A DNA stretch of 64,000 nt from Acanthosepion pharaonis (GCA_903632075.3 CAHIKZ030000808.1:588501-652500); one strand, 5' to 3'. Numbered from the stretch's first letter, positions 48,998-61,044 are shown. Notes: a model not told the origin generated them from the letters alone. Numbers and translations: made by a program.

Positions 48998-50060
48998 AGT
49001 CTAGCCGAAATCTTTTTCGGCTAGACTGTTGAACTCTCTGCCTCTGAGCAGAAAGGAACCCGGATGAAGCTCAGCCAAAGGGCAGTCTCATTCTGGGAGG
49101 TTGACCAACCTGATCCCATTATGCGGGTTCTACAGGTATTTTTTGGCTGAGCCTACGTGCTCGGAGAACCCATGTTAAACCCAGCCTTGTGTTACATCTA
49201 CCCTCATGGGGGTGCTATTAAATATCATCTAGCTGGAATCTTTTCCAGCTGTGCTGGTCAAACTCTCTGCCTCCAAGCAGAGAGGATCCCCAGATGAGGC
49301 TATGCCGAAGAGCAGAGTCTCGTCTTGGGAAGCAGCCACCCGACCCTGTTTTATACAGGGTCTATGGGAATTTTTGGCTGAGCCTATGGGCTTGGATGCC
49401 CCACATTAAACTCAGCCTTGTGCCTCATCTGACTGTGTGGGGAAGTTAGTAAATACACTAGCTGAAATCTTTGTGCAGAGAGGAACCCGAACGAGGCTAT
49501 GCCGAAGGGCAGAGTCTTGTCTGGGGAGGTAGACAGACCCAATCCTGTTTATGTGGGGACTACGGGGATTTTTGGACTGAGCCTATGGGCTTAGGAACCC
49601 CACATTAAATTCGGCCTTGTGCCACATGTGAATGCATGGAGCAGTTGCTAGATACCATCTAGCTGGAATCTGTTATCAGCTGTTAGCTGTTATCGAACTC
49701 TCTTCAGGCATTTTTTGGCTGAGCCTACAAGCTCGGAGAACCCACGTTAAACCCTGCCTTGTGGCACATGCAACCTTTGTTGGGGGGGGGTGTCGCTAAA
49801 TATTCTAGCTGAAATCTTTTCAGCTATGTGGTCGAACTCTCTGCCTTCAGGCAGAATGGAAAATGGATGTATGGAGAAGGGCTGAGTCTCATCCAGGGAG
49901 GTAGACAAACCCGAACACATTTATGCAGGTTATACGGAGAACTTTTGGTTGAGCCTACAGGCTCCAATGTCCCACGTTTAACTCAGCCTTGTGACACATC
50001 TAGCCTTGTGGGTGTGGAGGGTTGCTAGTAAATATTGTCTAGCTGGAATCTGCTGAGTAT
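48998..50060 (+). repeat. ~230-bp tandem satellite with conserved hairpins
   Basis: Six unit starts at about 48998, 49229, 49458, 49659, 49805 and 50039. Units 1, 2 and 5 are near full length (about 230 bp), and units 3, 4 and 6 are deleted. Each full unit has four potential hairpins. H1 is AGCTGGAA/TTCCAGCT, and a 13-bp perfect stem in unit 1 at 48998-49027. H2 is CTCTCTGC/GCAGAGAG (49263-49284). H3 is GACCCTG/CAGGGTC (49342-49362). H4 is GGCTGAG.../CTCAGCC. The arms change in step between units (H1: CCGAAA/TTTCGG, CTGGAA/TTCCAG, CTGAAA/TTTCAG). GC content is higher than the surroundings. No protein-coding frame is consistent across units. Function unknown. Confidence 0.85.
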
Positions 50061-50625
50061 GACAGATTTACACGAACTTTCAATAGTAGCACTCACTACT
50101 GGATTGACTTGCGACAACCTTGTGCATAACTGTTACCTTTTATTCTTATTGTATTAGTTTTTACAATAAACCTTTACTTATTTTATCTACCGTGTTTTTC
50201 CAATATATATTCCTTTTAGCACAGAATATAACATTTACTTTTGCCTATTATCTTCTGTATGAGTGTTCATTGATGCAGATAGATTTCTTTGTAGCTATTA
50301 AGAATTTACTATATGTGTAGATGTTGCTCCCTGTAAAACAACTAAAATAAATTTCAATACATGATGAAATTTACTAAAATTCTTCTTTTCACAAAAATGT
50401 TCTAGTAATTAAGCTTCACGTCACTTCTATTGTGGGGGGGGGGGAAGAAAATATACGAATGTGCTAATACTGTGTTTCTTTATGGTTAGTGAGAATGTCA
50501 CATAAAGGAAGGGTTATAATTTTGAATTTTTTTTTTGTTTGTGATATGTGCATTTTTTTTCTCCTAAATATTCCATGCCAAAATCAGGGTGTGTCCAATG
50601 CATGGGTGCATCAAATAGGCAAGCA
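50061..50625. other. No recognised feature
   Basis: AT-rich flank of the satellite, with a G-run at 50433-50443. Confidence 0.4.

Positions 50626-50629
<4 letters not shown>

Positions 50630-50671
<42 letters not shown>
50630..50671. repeat. (TA)n microsatellite
   Basis: A TA run of about 40 bp. Confidence 0.95.
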
Positions 50672-50677
<6 letters not shown>

Positions 50678-50894
50678 GTTCTTATGAGGAAGTTGTACCA
50701 TAAACTTTCTATTTTTATTTAAGATCACATTTATGAAATTGAGGTTTGCTTCATATTGTATAATAAAACAGGATAATGTGTTGCTGCAAATTCTGAACAT
50801 AATTCTTTTCCATCATTATCCGCTATTGTAAAATGAAGCAAATATACCGCAGGCCTGAACTTTCCCAGGAAAGACTGATTGCTATTTGTTAGTC

Positions 50895-51165
50895 ATTGGC
50901 AGCCACCACCAATGCTTCAAGCTGTGCACTGGGTTTACTAATTAACAATTTAGTTCCACCACTTCAGACCTTTACAGCTAGGACTGACAGGATCAAATTA
51001 TTCTCATATTCCACTGGTAAATCAGTTCTACCCAGACAGCTTCTTCCTGAGAATGGTTACATTGTGAAACGGGCTCCCATGAAGATGCTTCCTCAATCAC
51101 TACAATCTTAACCTCCTTCAAGTCTAAGATCAATTATTTTCTATCCTCATAATATGCAGATACTT
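50895..51165 (+). mobile_element. LINE family B, RT C-terminal fragment
   Basis: The frame 50896-51111 contains LVPPLQTFTARTDRIKLFSY, PRQLLPENG and MLPQSLQS, followed by LRSIIFYPHNMQ-like sequence. It aligns with 62700-63090 (FAAKTHHTMYIAANHPHLLC, PDSFFLRTSTLENRLPTGCF). The consensus SFFPRTxxLWNRLPxGCFP of CR1/jockey-like elements is degraded here. Confidence 0.7.
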
Positions 51166-51185
51166 TCTACTCTTATATCCATAAA

Positions 51186-51340
51186 AAAACATGAGAAAAC
51201 ATTGAGACACCTAAAGGATTTTGAGTAAATTGATGACAAGACAGGAAGAGGGAGGGTCAAAAAAAGGTTATTTTGAGCAACAAAAGATAAGAAATTGTGG
51301 AGAGCCATGATTGCCTATATTTTGAAAGAACATGGCAGAA
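51186..51340 (+). mobile_element. RTE-type LINE, terminal fragment
   Basis: GACAAGACAGGAAGAGGGAG through ACAAAAGATAAGAAATTGTG and GAGAGCCATGATTGCCTATA corresponds to the RTE C-terminal RATKDRKLWRAMIAYxLKEHG segment. About 150 bp survive. Confidence 0.7.
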
Positions 51341-51529
51341 AAGAAAATTGAAAGAGTTAGCAACCTGATTCCCCCACTTTTATAAAAAGAATATAGTGCA
51401 GTTGTTAACATGATAATTTTGCAAGTCTTAGTGACCATTTTTTTTTCTATTTAAGTGGCTACTGAACAAAATCAAAATTCACTTACTTTTTAGCAGTCTA
51501 CTTTTTAAAAAATAGAATATTTTATTTTC

Positions 51530-51968
51530 TTTATTACTACTATTATACTATTATTATTACTCTTATTACCATTACTATTTTACTGTTATTATTACTCTAC
51601 TCTTATCATTACTGACATTATTACGTTATTATTATTGCTTATTACTATAATCATTACACTTGTTACTATGTTATTATTTCTCTTATCATTACTGTCATTA
51701 CTATACAACTTATTACTATATTACCCTTATTACTGTTATCACTCTTATTGTTACTATATATTACTTATTGTTACTATATTACTATTACCTATTACTATTA
51801 TCATTACTCTTGTTACTATATTATTACTCTTATCATTAATGTTACTATATTATTACTTGTCTTTACTATATTGCTATTATCATTACTCTTATTGTTACTA
51901 TATTATTATTACTATTTTCATTACTATATTATTATTACTCTATTTTATATTATCATTATCACCATATA
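51530..51968. repeat. ATT/ACT-rich degenerate tandem repeat
   Basis: Interspersed TTATTACTATTATCATTACT-like units over about 440 bp. Leucine/tyrosine-rich open frames in + are artefacts. Confidence 0.9.
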
Positions 51969-51994
51969 TTCCTTGAATTTGTCTTTGTGTGTGT

Positions 51995-52135
51995 ATATAG
52001 GCCTGACGATTGGTTCTAGCATGAAACAGCCTGTCACCTCTGAGTGTTGACTTCAATGTTCACTTTTACATTTACATATGCTCTCTCTGATATTGATCAC
52101 TTTGTCCCATAAATATAGCACTAAAACTATATTTC
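51995..52135 (+). mobile_element. Hammerhead-bearing repeat (GCATGAAACA family), copy 3
   Basis: Ribozyme core: CTGACGA (52003-52009, N7 = C), a stem II eroded to about two pairs, GAAAC (52023-52027), stem III ACA/TGT with loop GCC (52026-52034) and C17 (52035). The body GAGTGTTGACTTCAATGTTC, ACTTTTACATTTACATATGC, TCCCATAAATATAGCACTAA matches 46603. All invariant bases are present, but stem II is probably too weak. A (TA)n tract follows. Confidence 0.7.
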
Positions 52136-52155
52136 TTTATATATATATATATATT

Positions 52156-52819
52156 ATAATAATAAAATAGATTTGTGTGTCTGTACGTTTATATATTGGA
52201 TCAGATTTCCTACATTTTTTTCAACCGATTTCAACAAAACTTCACAGGACTGCGTAAAATTACCTTGCGGTGGTTCTGACAGTGCCAAAAATTGGAAAAA
52301 CACAATTGTTTTTGCACGAAATCAATTTGAAAACACGATTAAGAGGCATCGAGAGAATGAAAGGGGGACAACTCATATCGAATTATACTTATTATAAAAC
52401 CCAGGTTGGTTGTTTGTGTGTGTGTGTGTTCTTTTATATATGGGATCAGATTTCCTACATTTGTCAACTGATTTCAACAAAACTTCACTTTTTTTTTTTT
52501 TTTGTCAGGTAGTGTTTCTTATTGTCTTGCACACTTTTTTCTTTATTTTTACATTCAGAATGCTTTAAAAATTCCATTTACAAGACAATTGTTTATAATA
52601 AAATTGAAAAATTCTATTCAATCAGTAGACTCATAACGATTGAAAACAATGTTTTTGTTTGGGTTTAAAAAAAAAAAAAAAACAACTAATTAAAACATGC
52701 ATGTCCATCAACCTTAAACAATAATCTTTGTCAATTATATTTTTCAGTCTTTATGATGGTAGATACTTGATCTATCTCTTACTGTTACATCCCTGGGCAA
52801 TGCCGGGCTCTACTGCTAG
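52156..52819 (+). mobile_element. Non-autonomous Helitron, copy 2
   Basis: The 5' end runs into a (TA)n tract at 52139-52155, so the terminal TC is lost. The internal second 5'-like end starts at 52387 (ACTTATTATAAAACCCAGGT). The 3' end CCCTGGGCAATGCCGGGC then TCTACTGCTAG at 52809-52819 is followed by T. The same duplicated layout as copies 1 and 3 is kept. A frame starting MVLTVPKIGKTQLFLHEINL is shared by all three copies but is short and probably not coding. Confidence 0.85.
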
Positions 52820-53540
52820 TATACATATAAAATGCATATGAAGATTGACTGAAGTAATAACAACTGTACTTACATTACTGTTACTACCTGAGATCGTTAA
52901 GTAATTATGGGAGAGTGGTTTCTTTCTCCTACAACAGAACTCCAATGACAAGATATTTTGTAGAGATAAATGATACTCTGTTGATTGAATACAAACAGCA
53001 TCAGTGAGAATTAAGCAAATCCGATTCTTATTGCAGCTGACTGCTTGTAGTTTTTCTTTTTTATAATTACATGCAATTTATTTGCAATATGACATTGGGA
53101 AGATTCACTTATTCATAATGAAAATTGGGAGCCTTGCTTAAGCCTATTTATTTCAAATCTGGTTTTATGCATCCCAAATTGTAATAAATTAAGTGAGCAC
53201 CAAGGGAAGGGGCTGGAGGTTAATTTGGCATTATTGAAAAGCCTTGACCCTTTCCGTACTGTTTAGGTTCATTCAGTCATCAAGGTTAAAAAGAAACAGG
53301 AGGAAGGTGATGATGAGAATTCTGGTTTTTAGAATCAAAGTGTTTGGGGGTATGGGTGAACAAAAGCAGATCTTGAGAATCACTTAAAAAAAATACAAGA
53401 GAATCCTTCTTTTCCTTCTCTTCCCTACTCATCCCAAAATAGAAAATCCACAAACTCAAATGCAATGGGAAAAAATTAGTTGCGCATTCACAAATATGTA
53501 TTTAACCATTTATAGATTGCACATGCTTTCTCTTTATCTC
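52820..53540. other. No recognised feature
   Basis: Unique-looking sequence before the largest array. No gene signal. Confidence 0.4.
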
Positions 53541-53544
53541 TCCT

Positions 53545-56500
53545 TTTTTAGTCCCTGTGTCTCACTCTCTCTTTCTCTGTATCTGTCTGTCTCTCTCTTT
53601 CTCTGTATCTGTCTGTCTCTCTCTTTCTCTGTATCTGTCTGTCTCTCTCTTTCTCTGTATCTGTCTGTCTCTCTCTCTCTTTCTCTGTATCTGTCTGTCT
53701 CTCTCTCTTTCTCTGTATCTGTCTGTCTCTCTCTCTCTTTCTCTGTATCTGTCTGTCTCTCTCTCTCTTTCTCTGTATCTGTCTGTCTGTCTCTCTTTCT
53801 CTGTATCTGTCTGTCTGTCTCTCTTTCTCTGTATCTGTCTGTCTGTCTCTCTTTCTCTGTATCTGTCTGTCTGTCTCTTTCTCTGTATCTGTCTGTCTGT
53901 CTCTTTCTCTGTATCTGTCTGTCTGTCTCTTTCTCTGTATCTGTCTGTCTGTCTCTCTCTTTCTCTGTATCTGTCTGTCTGTCTCTCTCTTTCTCTGTAT
54001 CTGTCTGTCTCTCTCTCTTTCTCTGTATCTGTCTGTCTCTCTCTTTCTCTGTATCTGTCTGTCTCTCTCTTTCTCTGTATCTGTCTGTCTCTCTCTTTCT
54101 CTGTATCTGTCTGTCTCTCTCTTTCTCTGTATCTGTCTGTCTCTCTCTTTCTCTGTATCTGTCTGTCTCTCTTTCTCTGTATCTGTCTGTCTCTCTTTCT
54201 CTGTATCTGTCTGTCTCTCTTTCTCTGTATCTGTCTGTCTCTCTTTCTCTGTATCTGTCTGTCTCTCTGCTTTTCTTTCTCTGTTTGTGTCTGTCACTCT
54301 CTCTCTTTTATTTGTGTCTGTCTCTCTCTCTCTTTTATTTGTGTCTGTCTCTCTCTCTCTGTCTCTCTCTCTTTTATTTGTGTCTGTCTCTCTCTCTCTT
54401 TTATTTGTGTCTGTCTCTCTCTCTCTTTTATTTGTGTCTGTCTCTCTCTCTCTTTTATTTGTGTCTGTCTCTCTCTCTCTTTTATTTGTGTCTGTCTCTC
54501 TCTCTCTTTTATCTCTGTCTTCTCTCTCTTTTATTTCTGTCTGTCTCTCTCTCTTTTATTTGTCTGTCTCTCTCTGTCTGTCTGTGTCTCTCTCTCTCTC
54601 TGTATCTGTCTCTCTCTCTCTGTCTGTCTCTCTCTCTCTTTTATCTGTATCTTTCTTTCTGTCTGTCTCTCTCTTTTCTTTTTGTCTGTATCTGTCTGTC
54701 TCTCTCTCTGTCTCTCTCTCTTTTTCTTTTACTTGTGTCTGTCTCTCTCTTTTTCTTTATTATCTGTCTCTCTCCTCTTTTCTGTCTGTCTCTCTCTCTT
54801 TTTCTTTGTGTCTGTCTCTCTCTCTCTTTTTCTTTATTTGTGTCTGTCTCTCTCTCTCTTTTTCTTTATTTGTGTCTGTCTCTCTCTCTTTTTTCTTTAT
54901 TTGTGTCTGTCTCTCTCTCTTTTTCTTTATTTGTGTCTCTCTCTCTCTCTTTTTCTTTATTTGTGTCTGTCTCTCTCTCTTTTTCTTTATTTGTGTCTCT
55001 CTCTCTTCTCTTTCTTTGTCTGTCTCTTCTCTCTCTTCTCTCTTTTTCTTTATTTGTGTCTGTCTCTCTCTTATTCTTTATTTGTGTCTGTCTCTCTCTT
55101 ATTCTTTATTTGTGTCTGTCTCTCTCTTATTCTTTATTTGTGTCTGTCTCTCTCTTATTCTTTATTTGTGTCTGTCTCTCTTCTTATTCTTTCTCTGTCT
55201 CTCTCTCTTTTTCTTTATTTGTGTCTGTCTCTCTCTTATTCTTTATTTGTGTCTGTCTCTCTCTCTCTTTTTCTTTATTTGTGTCTGTCTCTCTCTCTCT
55301 TTTTCTTTACTTGTGTCTGTCTCTCTCTCTTTTTCTTTATTTGTGTCTGTCTCTCTCCCTCTTTTTCTTTATTTGTGTCTGTCTCTCTCTCTCTTTTTCT
55401 TTGTGTCTGTCTCTCTCTCTTTTTCTTTGTGTCTGTCTCTCTTTTTTCTTTATTTGTGTCTGTCTCTCTCTCTTTTTCTCTTCTCTCTTTTTTCTTTATT
55501 TTGTCTCTCTCTCTCTCTCTTTTTCTTTATTTTTCTGTCTCTTTCTCTTTTCTGTCTGTCTCTCTCTCTCTCTTTTTTTCTTTATTTATGTCTGTCTCTC
55601 TCTCTCTTTTTTTTGTCTGTCTCTCTCTCTGTGTCTGTCTCTCTCTCTTTTTTTCTTTTTCTGTTTATTCTTTTCTTTTATTTGTCTGTCTCTCTCTTTT
55701 TTTATTTTTCTTTATTTGTGTCTGTCTCTCTCTCTTTTTCTTTTATTTGTCTCTCTCTCTCTTTGTGTCTCTCTCTCTTTTTCTTTATTTGTGTCTGTCT
55801 CTCTCTCTTTTTCTTTATTTGTGTCTCTCTCTCTTTTTCTTTATTTGTGTCTCTCTCTCTTTTTCTTTATTTGTGTCTCTCTCTCTTTTTCTTTATTTGT
55901 GTCTGTCTCTCTTTTTCTTTATTTGTGTCTGTCTCTCTTTTTCTTTTTTTCTTTATTTGTGTCTGTCTCTCTCTCTTTTTCTTTATTTTGTCTGTCTCTC
56001 TCTCTTTTTTTTTTTCTTTGTTTTTTTCTTTCTCTCTCTCTTTTCTCTTTTCTTTATTTGTGTCTGTCTCTCTCTCTCTTTTTTCTTTTTGTGTCTCTCT
56101 CTCTCTCTTTTTGTCTTTTTCTTTTTCTTTTGTCTGTCTCTCTCTCTTTTTTTTCTTTGTGTCTGTCTCTCTCTCTTTTTCTTTTTTGTGTCTGTCTCTC
56201 TCTTTTTCTTTATTTGTGTCTCTTTTCTTTATTTGTGTCTGTCTTTTCTTTATTTGTGTCTGTCTCTCTCTTTTTCTTTTGTGTCTGTCTCTCTCTCTCT
56301 TTTCTTTGTCTGTGTCTCTCTCTTTTCTTTATTTGTGTCTGTCTCTCTCTCTTTTTTCTTTATTTTGTCTGTCTCTCTCTCTCTTTTCTTTTTGTCTCTC
56401 TCTCTCTTTTTTTTCTTTGTGTCTGTCTCTCTTTTTCTTTTCTCTTTTTTTCTCTTTTTCTTTATGTCTGTCTCTCTCTCTTTTTCTTTTATTTGTGTCT

Positions 56501-58155
56501 GTCTCTCTCTCTTTTTTCTTTTTTGTGTCTGTCTCTCTCTCTCTTTTTCTCTTTTTTTCTTTCTCTTTTTTTTTTTGTGTCTGTCTCTCTCTCTTTTTTC
56601 TGTCTCTCTCTCTTTTTTCTTTATTTGTGTCTGTCTCTCTCTTTTTCTTTTTATTTCTCTCTCTCTCTCTCTTTTTCTTTATTTGTGTCTGTCTCTCTCT
56701 CTCTTTTTCTTTTTCTTTTTTTCTCTTTGTCTTTTTTTCTGTCTCTCTCTCTCTTTTTTTTTTTTGTCTGTCTCTCTCTCTTTTCTTTCTTTTGTCTTTC
56801 TCTCTCTTTTCTTTCTGTCTCTCTCTCTTTTTCTTTATTTCTCTGTCTCTCTTTTCTTTATTTGTGTCTTTTTTCTTTATTTGTCTCTCTCTTTTTCTTT
56901 TTTGTCTCTCTCTTTTTTATTTGTGTCTTATTTCTTTTTCTTTTTGTGTCTCTCTCTCTCTTTTTCTTCTCTCCTTTTCTTTATTTGTGTCTGTCTCTCT
57001 CTTCTCTTTTTTTTGTCTGTCTCTCTCATTTTTCTTTATTTGTGTTTCTCTCTTCTCTTCTTTTTGTGTCTCTTCTCTCTCTTTCTTTTTTCTTTCTTCT
57101 GTCTCTTTTTCTTTTTTTGTTTCTCTCTCTTTTCTTTATTTGTGTCTCTCTCTCTCTTTTTCTTTATTTCCTTCTGTCTCTCTCTCTTTTTCTTTCTTTT
57201 TGTGTCTGTCTCTCTTCTCTTTTTCTTTGTGTCTTCTCTCTCTCTTTTCTTTTATTTGTGTCTGTCTCTCTCTCTTTTTTTTCTTTTGTTGTCTCTCTTT
57301 TTTTATTTTTCTGTCTGTCTCTCTCTTTTTCTTTATTTGTGTCTGTCTCTCTCTTTTTCTTTTTTGTTCTCTATCTTTTTTTTTTGTCTGTCTCTTTTTC
57401 TTTATTTTGTTTTTTTCTTTGTGTCTGTCTCTCTCTCTTTTCTTTATTTTGTCTGTCTCTCTCTCTTTTTTTTCTTTTTTCTCTTCTCTTTTTCTTTATT
57501 TTGTCTCTCTCTTTTTCTTTATTTTGTGTCTCTCTCTCTTTTTTTTTTTTTTCTTTCTCTCTCTCTTTTCTTTTTTGTTTCTGTCTCTTTTCTTTATTTT
57601 ATGTCTCTTTTCTCTTCTCTCTTTTTCTTTATTTGTCTCTCTTTTTTTCTCTTTTTTTTTGTATTTTTTCTCTCTTTTTCTTTTTCTTTGTCTCTCTCTT
57701 TTTTCTTTCTCTCTCTCTTTTTCTTACTTTGTCTCTCTCTCTCTTTTTCTTTCTTTGTTTCTCTCTCTTTTTTTCTCTTAGATTGTCTCTCTCTCTCTCT
57801 CTCTTTTTCTTTCTGTGTCTGTCTGTCTTTCTCTGTGTCTGTCTCTTTCTCTCCCTCTCTCTCTTTCTTTATGTCTGTCTCTCTCTCTCTCCTTTTCTCT
57901 CTCTCTCTCTTTTCTCTCTCTCTCTCTCCCTTTTCTCTCTCTCTCTCTCCTTTTCTCTCTCTCTCTCTCTTTTTCTCTCTCTCTCTCTTTTCTCTCTCTT
58001 GTTTCTCTCTCTCTCTCCTTTTTCTCTCTCTTCTCCTTTTTCTCTCTCTCTCTCTCTCTCCTTTTCTCTCTCTCTCTCAAAATTTTCTCTCTGCATCTGT
58101 TTGTGTGTGTCTCTCTCTCTCTCTGTCTTTTTTCTCTTTCTTTTGTCTGTCTCAT
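53545..58155. repeat. CT-rich array, about 4.6 kb, zonal
   Basis: Zone 1 (53545-54290): about thirty units of CTGTATCTGTCTGTCTCTCT plus CTTT, of 22-28 bp. Zone 2 (54290-55480): units with TTTATTTGTGTCTGTCTCTC. Zone 3 (55480-57780): the same motif progressively degraded into irregular TTTTTCTTT/CTCTCT. Zone 4 (57780-58130): mostly (CT)n with TTTT. Order decays from left to right. Frames of 1164-1597 codons on + and 249 on - result from lack of stops and are not genes. Confidence 0.97.
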
Positions 58156-58730
58156 GGCTCACAAAGAACTCTTGGAATAATCTGTTAACATGGCATCGTT
58201 GGAATGACCCATTATTTCATTATTTCCATTATTTACTTACTTATGTTGTTTGATTCTATTTTTGATAACTCATTTCCTTTCACTTGATTTTGATTGGCTT
58301 CATCGGATCCAAGGACAAAAATATTGTACTTAATGTTTTTAATTGCTTCTTCCATGAGAATATACATGACCCTTTTTGCTGTTTGGTAATACAAGGCTAA
58401 CATTGTTTGCAATATGACATGTATATTTCATCTAGTGTGATACAAGGCCAGATGTATTACTTGCTAAAATACGTGGTACAAGGCTTACTGTAAAATATAT
58501 CATCTTTTCATGTTGTGAATAAGTATTTTGGAGAAAACAAATTGATATATTTTTCTTGCTATAAAACTTTTAAATATGTAGGTATTTAATGTTTAATTAA
58601 TTGAATTCATTAGTAGTACCTCACTGCAAGGTACTTGGCTAACAGTTTAGTATTCATACACTTTGAACCCAGTAGATTTTACAAGTATGTAAATTTGTAC
58701 TTTGTGTATAGACTTGATACCTTTTTGCTC
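58156..58730. other. No recognised feature
   Basis: AT-rich sequence with TACAAGGC repeats near 58392, 58441 and 58480 (short direct repeats). No gene. Confidence 0.4.
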
Positions 58731-58734
58731 GTTC

Positions 58735-58800
58735 CTTCTGAAGGAAGCAGGAACTGTATGCTGAAAATGTTGCAAGATCTCCAGTTAAACAGAATGTATC
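58735..58800 (+). repeat. Hammerhead-like relic (TTGCAAGATCTCCAG family)
   Basis: CTGAAGG (58738-58744; A9 reads G), a stem AGCA/TGCT (58746-58762), GAAA (58763-58766) and GTT (58769-58771) fall in hammerhead order with a tiny stem III that has one mismatch. Two core or stem faults suggest it is inactive. Confidence 0.4.
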
Positions 58801-59335
58801 AAGAAAAATAATTTTATATTTAAAAATAATTTAACTTCCTACTATCATCTATATCATTAATGTCACACACCTTGTTCCTCATAAACATTTTAACAGTAAC
58901 TCTACAATGAGCGGCTCTCGAGCCCTGTATTGAGTGAACTTAGTATTAATTCATAAAAAGGTGATGAAATACTCTGAGAATGTTTTAAGAAAATCTCCAA
59001 AATTATACACAATGTCATCCAAATTTGGCATGATTGTTCCAAATATGGCAGCTCTAATGAAAAAATTTTTTGATGCCTGAAGCAGTTAGGGTGTGCTTGA
59101 GGTAAAATTGAAAATGAATCTTAAATCAGAAGAGAAATTTTTTGTGATTTGATAGGTCACCTTTTGAGAATAAAATTATGATTGGAAAATCATTGAATTT
59201 GCTTTTCTTGCAAATAACACTACTTTTTCTCTATTTTGGACAGAAAAGGAGATTTTTTTTTCTTTATATATATTTTCTCATATGAAAAAAAAAAATTGGA
59301 TAGTAATTTGTAATCAAGTCCTCCCTTGTAAAATT
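58801..59335. other. No recognised feature
   Basis: AT-rich, no gene signals. Confidence 0.4.
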
Positions 59336-59374
59336 AGGTTTGCTTTTTGTTTTATTTTTTCATTTTTTTTGTTG

Positions 59375-59585
59375 TTTTTGTCATTTCTTTTGTTTTGTGT
59401 TTTGTGGTATTTTTTTTTCTGTTCAGTGTTTTTTGTTTTGTGTGTTTTGTGGTTTTGTGTGTTTTGTGGTTTTTTGTTTTCTGTTCAGTGTGTTTTGTGG
59501 TTTTGTGTGTTTTCTGTTCAGTGTTTTGTGGTTTTGTGTGTTATGTGGTTTTTTGTTTTCTGTTCAGTGTTTTTTGTTTTTCATT
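59375..59585. repeat. T/G-rich minisatellite
   Basis: Tandem TTTTGTGGTTTTGTGTGTTT and TTTTCTGTTCAGTG blocks of 20-60 bp. Open frames rich in F, C and V are artefacts. Confidence 0.9.
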
Positions 59586-59648
59586 TTATTTTCATTTTTT
59601 TTGTTTTTTGTTTTTCGTCTCTCCCAGTTCAGCACATATCATTCTTTC

Positions 59649-59680
<32 letters not shown>

Positions 59681-59681
<1 letters not shown>

Positions 59682-60050
59682 GTTAACACATTCCAGGAGT
59701 AATTTAATTCAGTATTTCCAACTACAATGCAATCTTGGCTACTTAGAAGCAACATACAAAATTTCTTTGAGATTGTCATGGAATTTTCTCCCTCAGACAC
59801 TACGCTACCTTTTGTGCAATATGTGCAAAAAAAGTGGTTTCCCACTCTTCTTTCTTGTATCCAGATTTTCTAGTCATATGCACATTTCCAGTTAAACATG
59901 AATGTAGCCCTCCTTTAATATAATTCAGGTGTAAAATTATTTTGTTTTCATTCTTTATGTTAGCACATTTTAGGAGTACCTTCATTCAGTACCTCTGCAC
60001 CATTTCAGCTTCTTTGTAAATTTTTTTCCTCGGTTGAGTGCTAATGCAAA
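59681..60050. repeat. Diverged direct duplication
   Basis: CACATTCCAGGAGTAATTTA at 59686 and CACATTTTAGGAGTACCTTC at 59965 begin two similar segments of about 280 bp period, each with ATTCAGTA(T/C)(T/C)TC downstream. Confidence 0.5.
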
Positions 60051-61040
60051 CCTCACAGTATTCTAGTATTCATTCACTAACTCAATCTATAAAGCAGTGT
60101 TTCAGCTACTTGGAGGTTGTATACAGACATAAAAAAGATCTGACATTTTGTATTATATAGATAACCTATTTTAAGATCCTTCTCAGATGCAAAAATGCAA
60201 GTCCCCCCCAAAAATCTGAATTTTTCTTGCATTCATATGCAAGATGCATTTCTGATATGCAGTCAGAAGGTATAACAACTGGCAATCCAAAACCTTTAAT
60301 CATAGACAACTTGTCAGTCAAATTTTTCTATGGAAGATTTCTTTGAATAACTGGGTTAAGTATGTAATGGTTAGTCAGCAATCACATACTGCCTTATTGG
60401 ACAAAATTCTTTCTTTTATGTGATCATTGAAAGCTGAATGTCTGATATAGATTTTATCTTTTATATATTGTTGTTGGTAATTACCTGATTGCTGGTTTCC
60501 TGTTTTTGCCTCAAACTGCTTGCTTCTGATGGAACCTGAAAAAGTAGACAAGGCTCTTTATGATGTTTTGCTCTGGCACATATTTCTTTAGTGGCCAGTT
60601 TCTATGTCATCTCTGAAGTGCCAAACACTGACATTTTGGTAATTTTGACTAGTTGGAACTTTTCAACCATGAAAGATTTCTTTGTATTTGTTTTTATTTC
60701 TTTTAATTAATTCAGATTTTTATTCACTGTTTGATCTCAAAGATCAGACAAGCGAAGGAAAAAAAAAAAAAAAATCTTTGAATATTTCCTCACAGTTTAT
60801 AAATGTAGAACAATGAGGAACATGTTTGTTATGCAGATTATTACTATTGTGTAGTTAGTGTTTACCAGATGCTTTGCCTTTGTTTACTTAAGTGCTTTTC
60901 ATTTCCTAACCATTTTATCCCAAGCCAAGTATAAAGCTACTAAGATGACAGGAGTTACTGAGAGTGAAAGAAACTGTGCAAACATTATTGAGGAGTAAGG
61001 ACAATAAAAAGAACAGGATTTAAGGAGACTGAAGATGATG
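60051..61040. other. No recognised feature
   Basis: About 1 kb of ordinary AT-rich sequence. No gene recognised. Confidence 0.4.
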
Positions 61041-61044
61041 ATTG

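Noticed and set aside
53460..58253. Open frames of 1164-1597 codons on the + strand
   Set aside because: They translate the CT-rich array in all three frames at once (Ser/Leu/Phe/Cys/Val repeats). Simultaneous openness in all frames reflects absence of T-A-A/T-A-G/T-G-A in the repeat, not coding.
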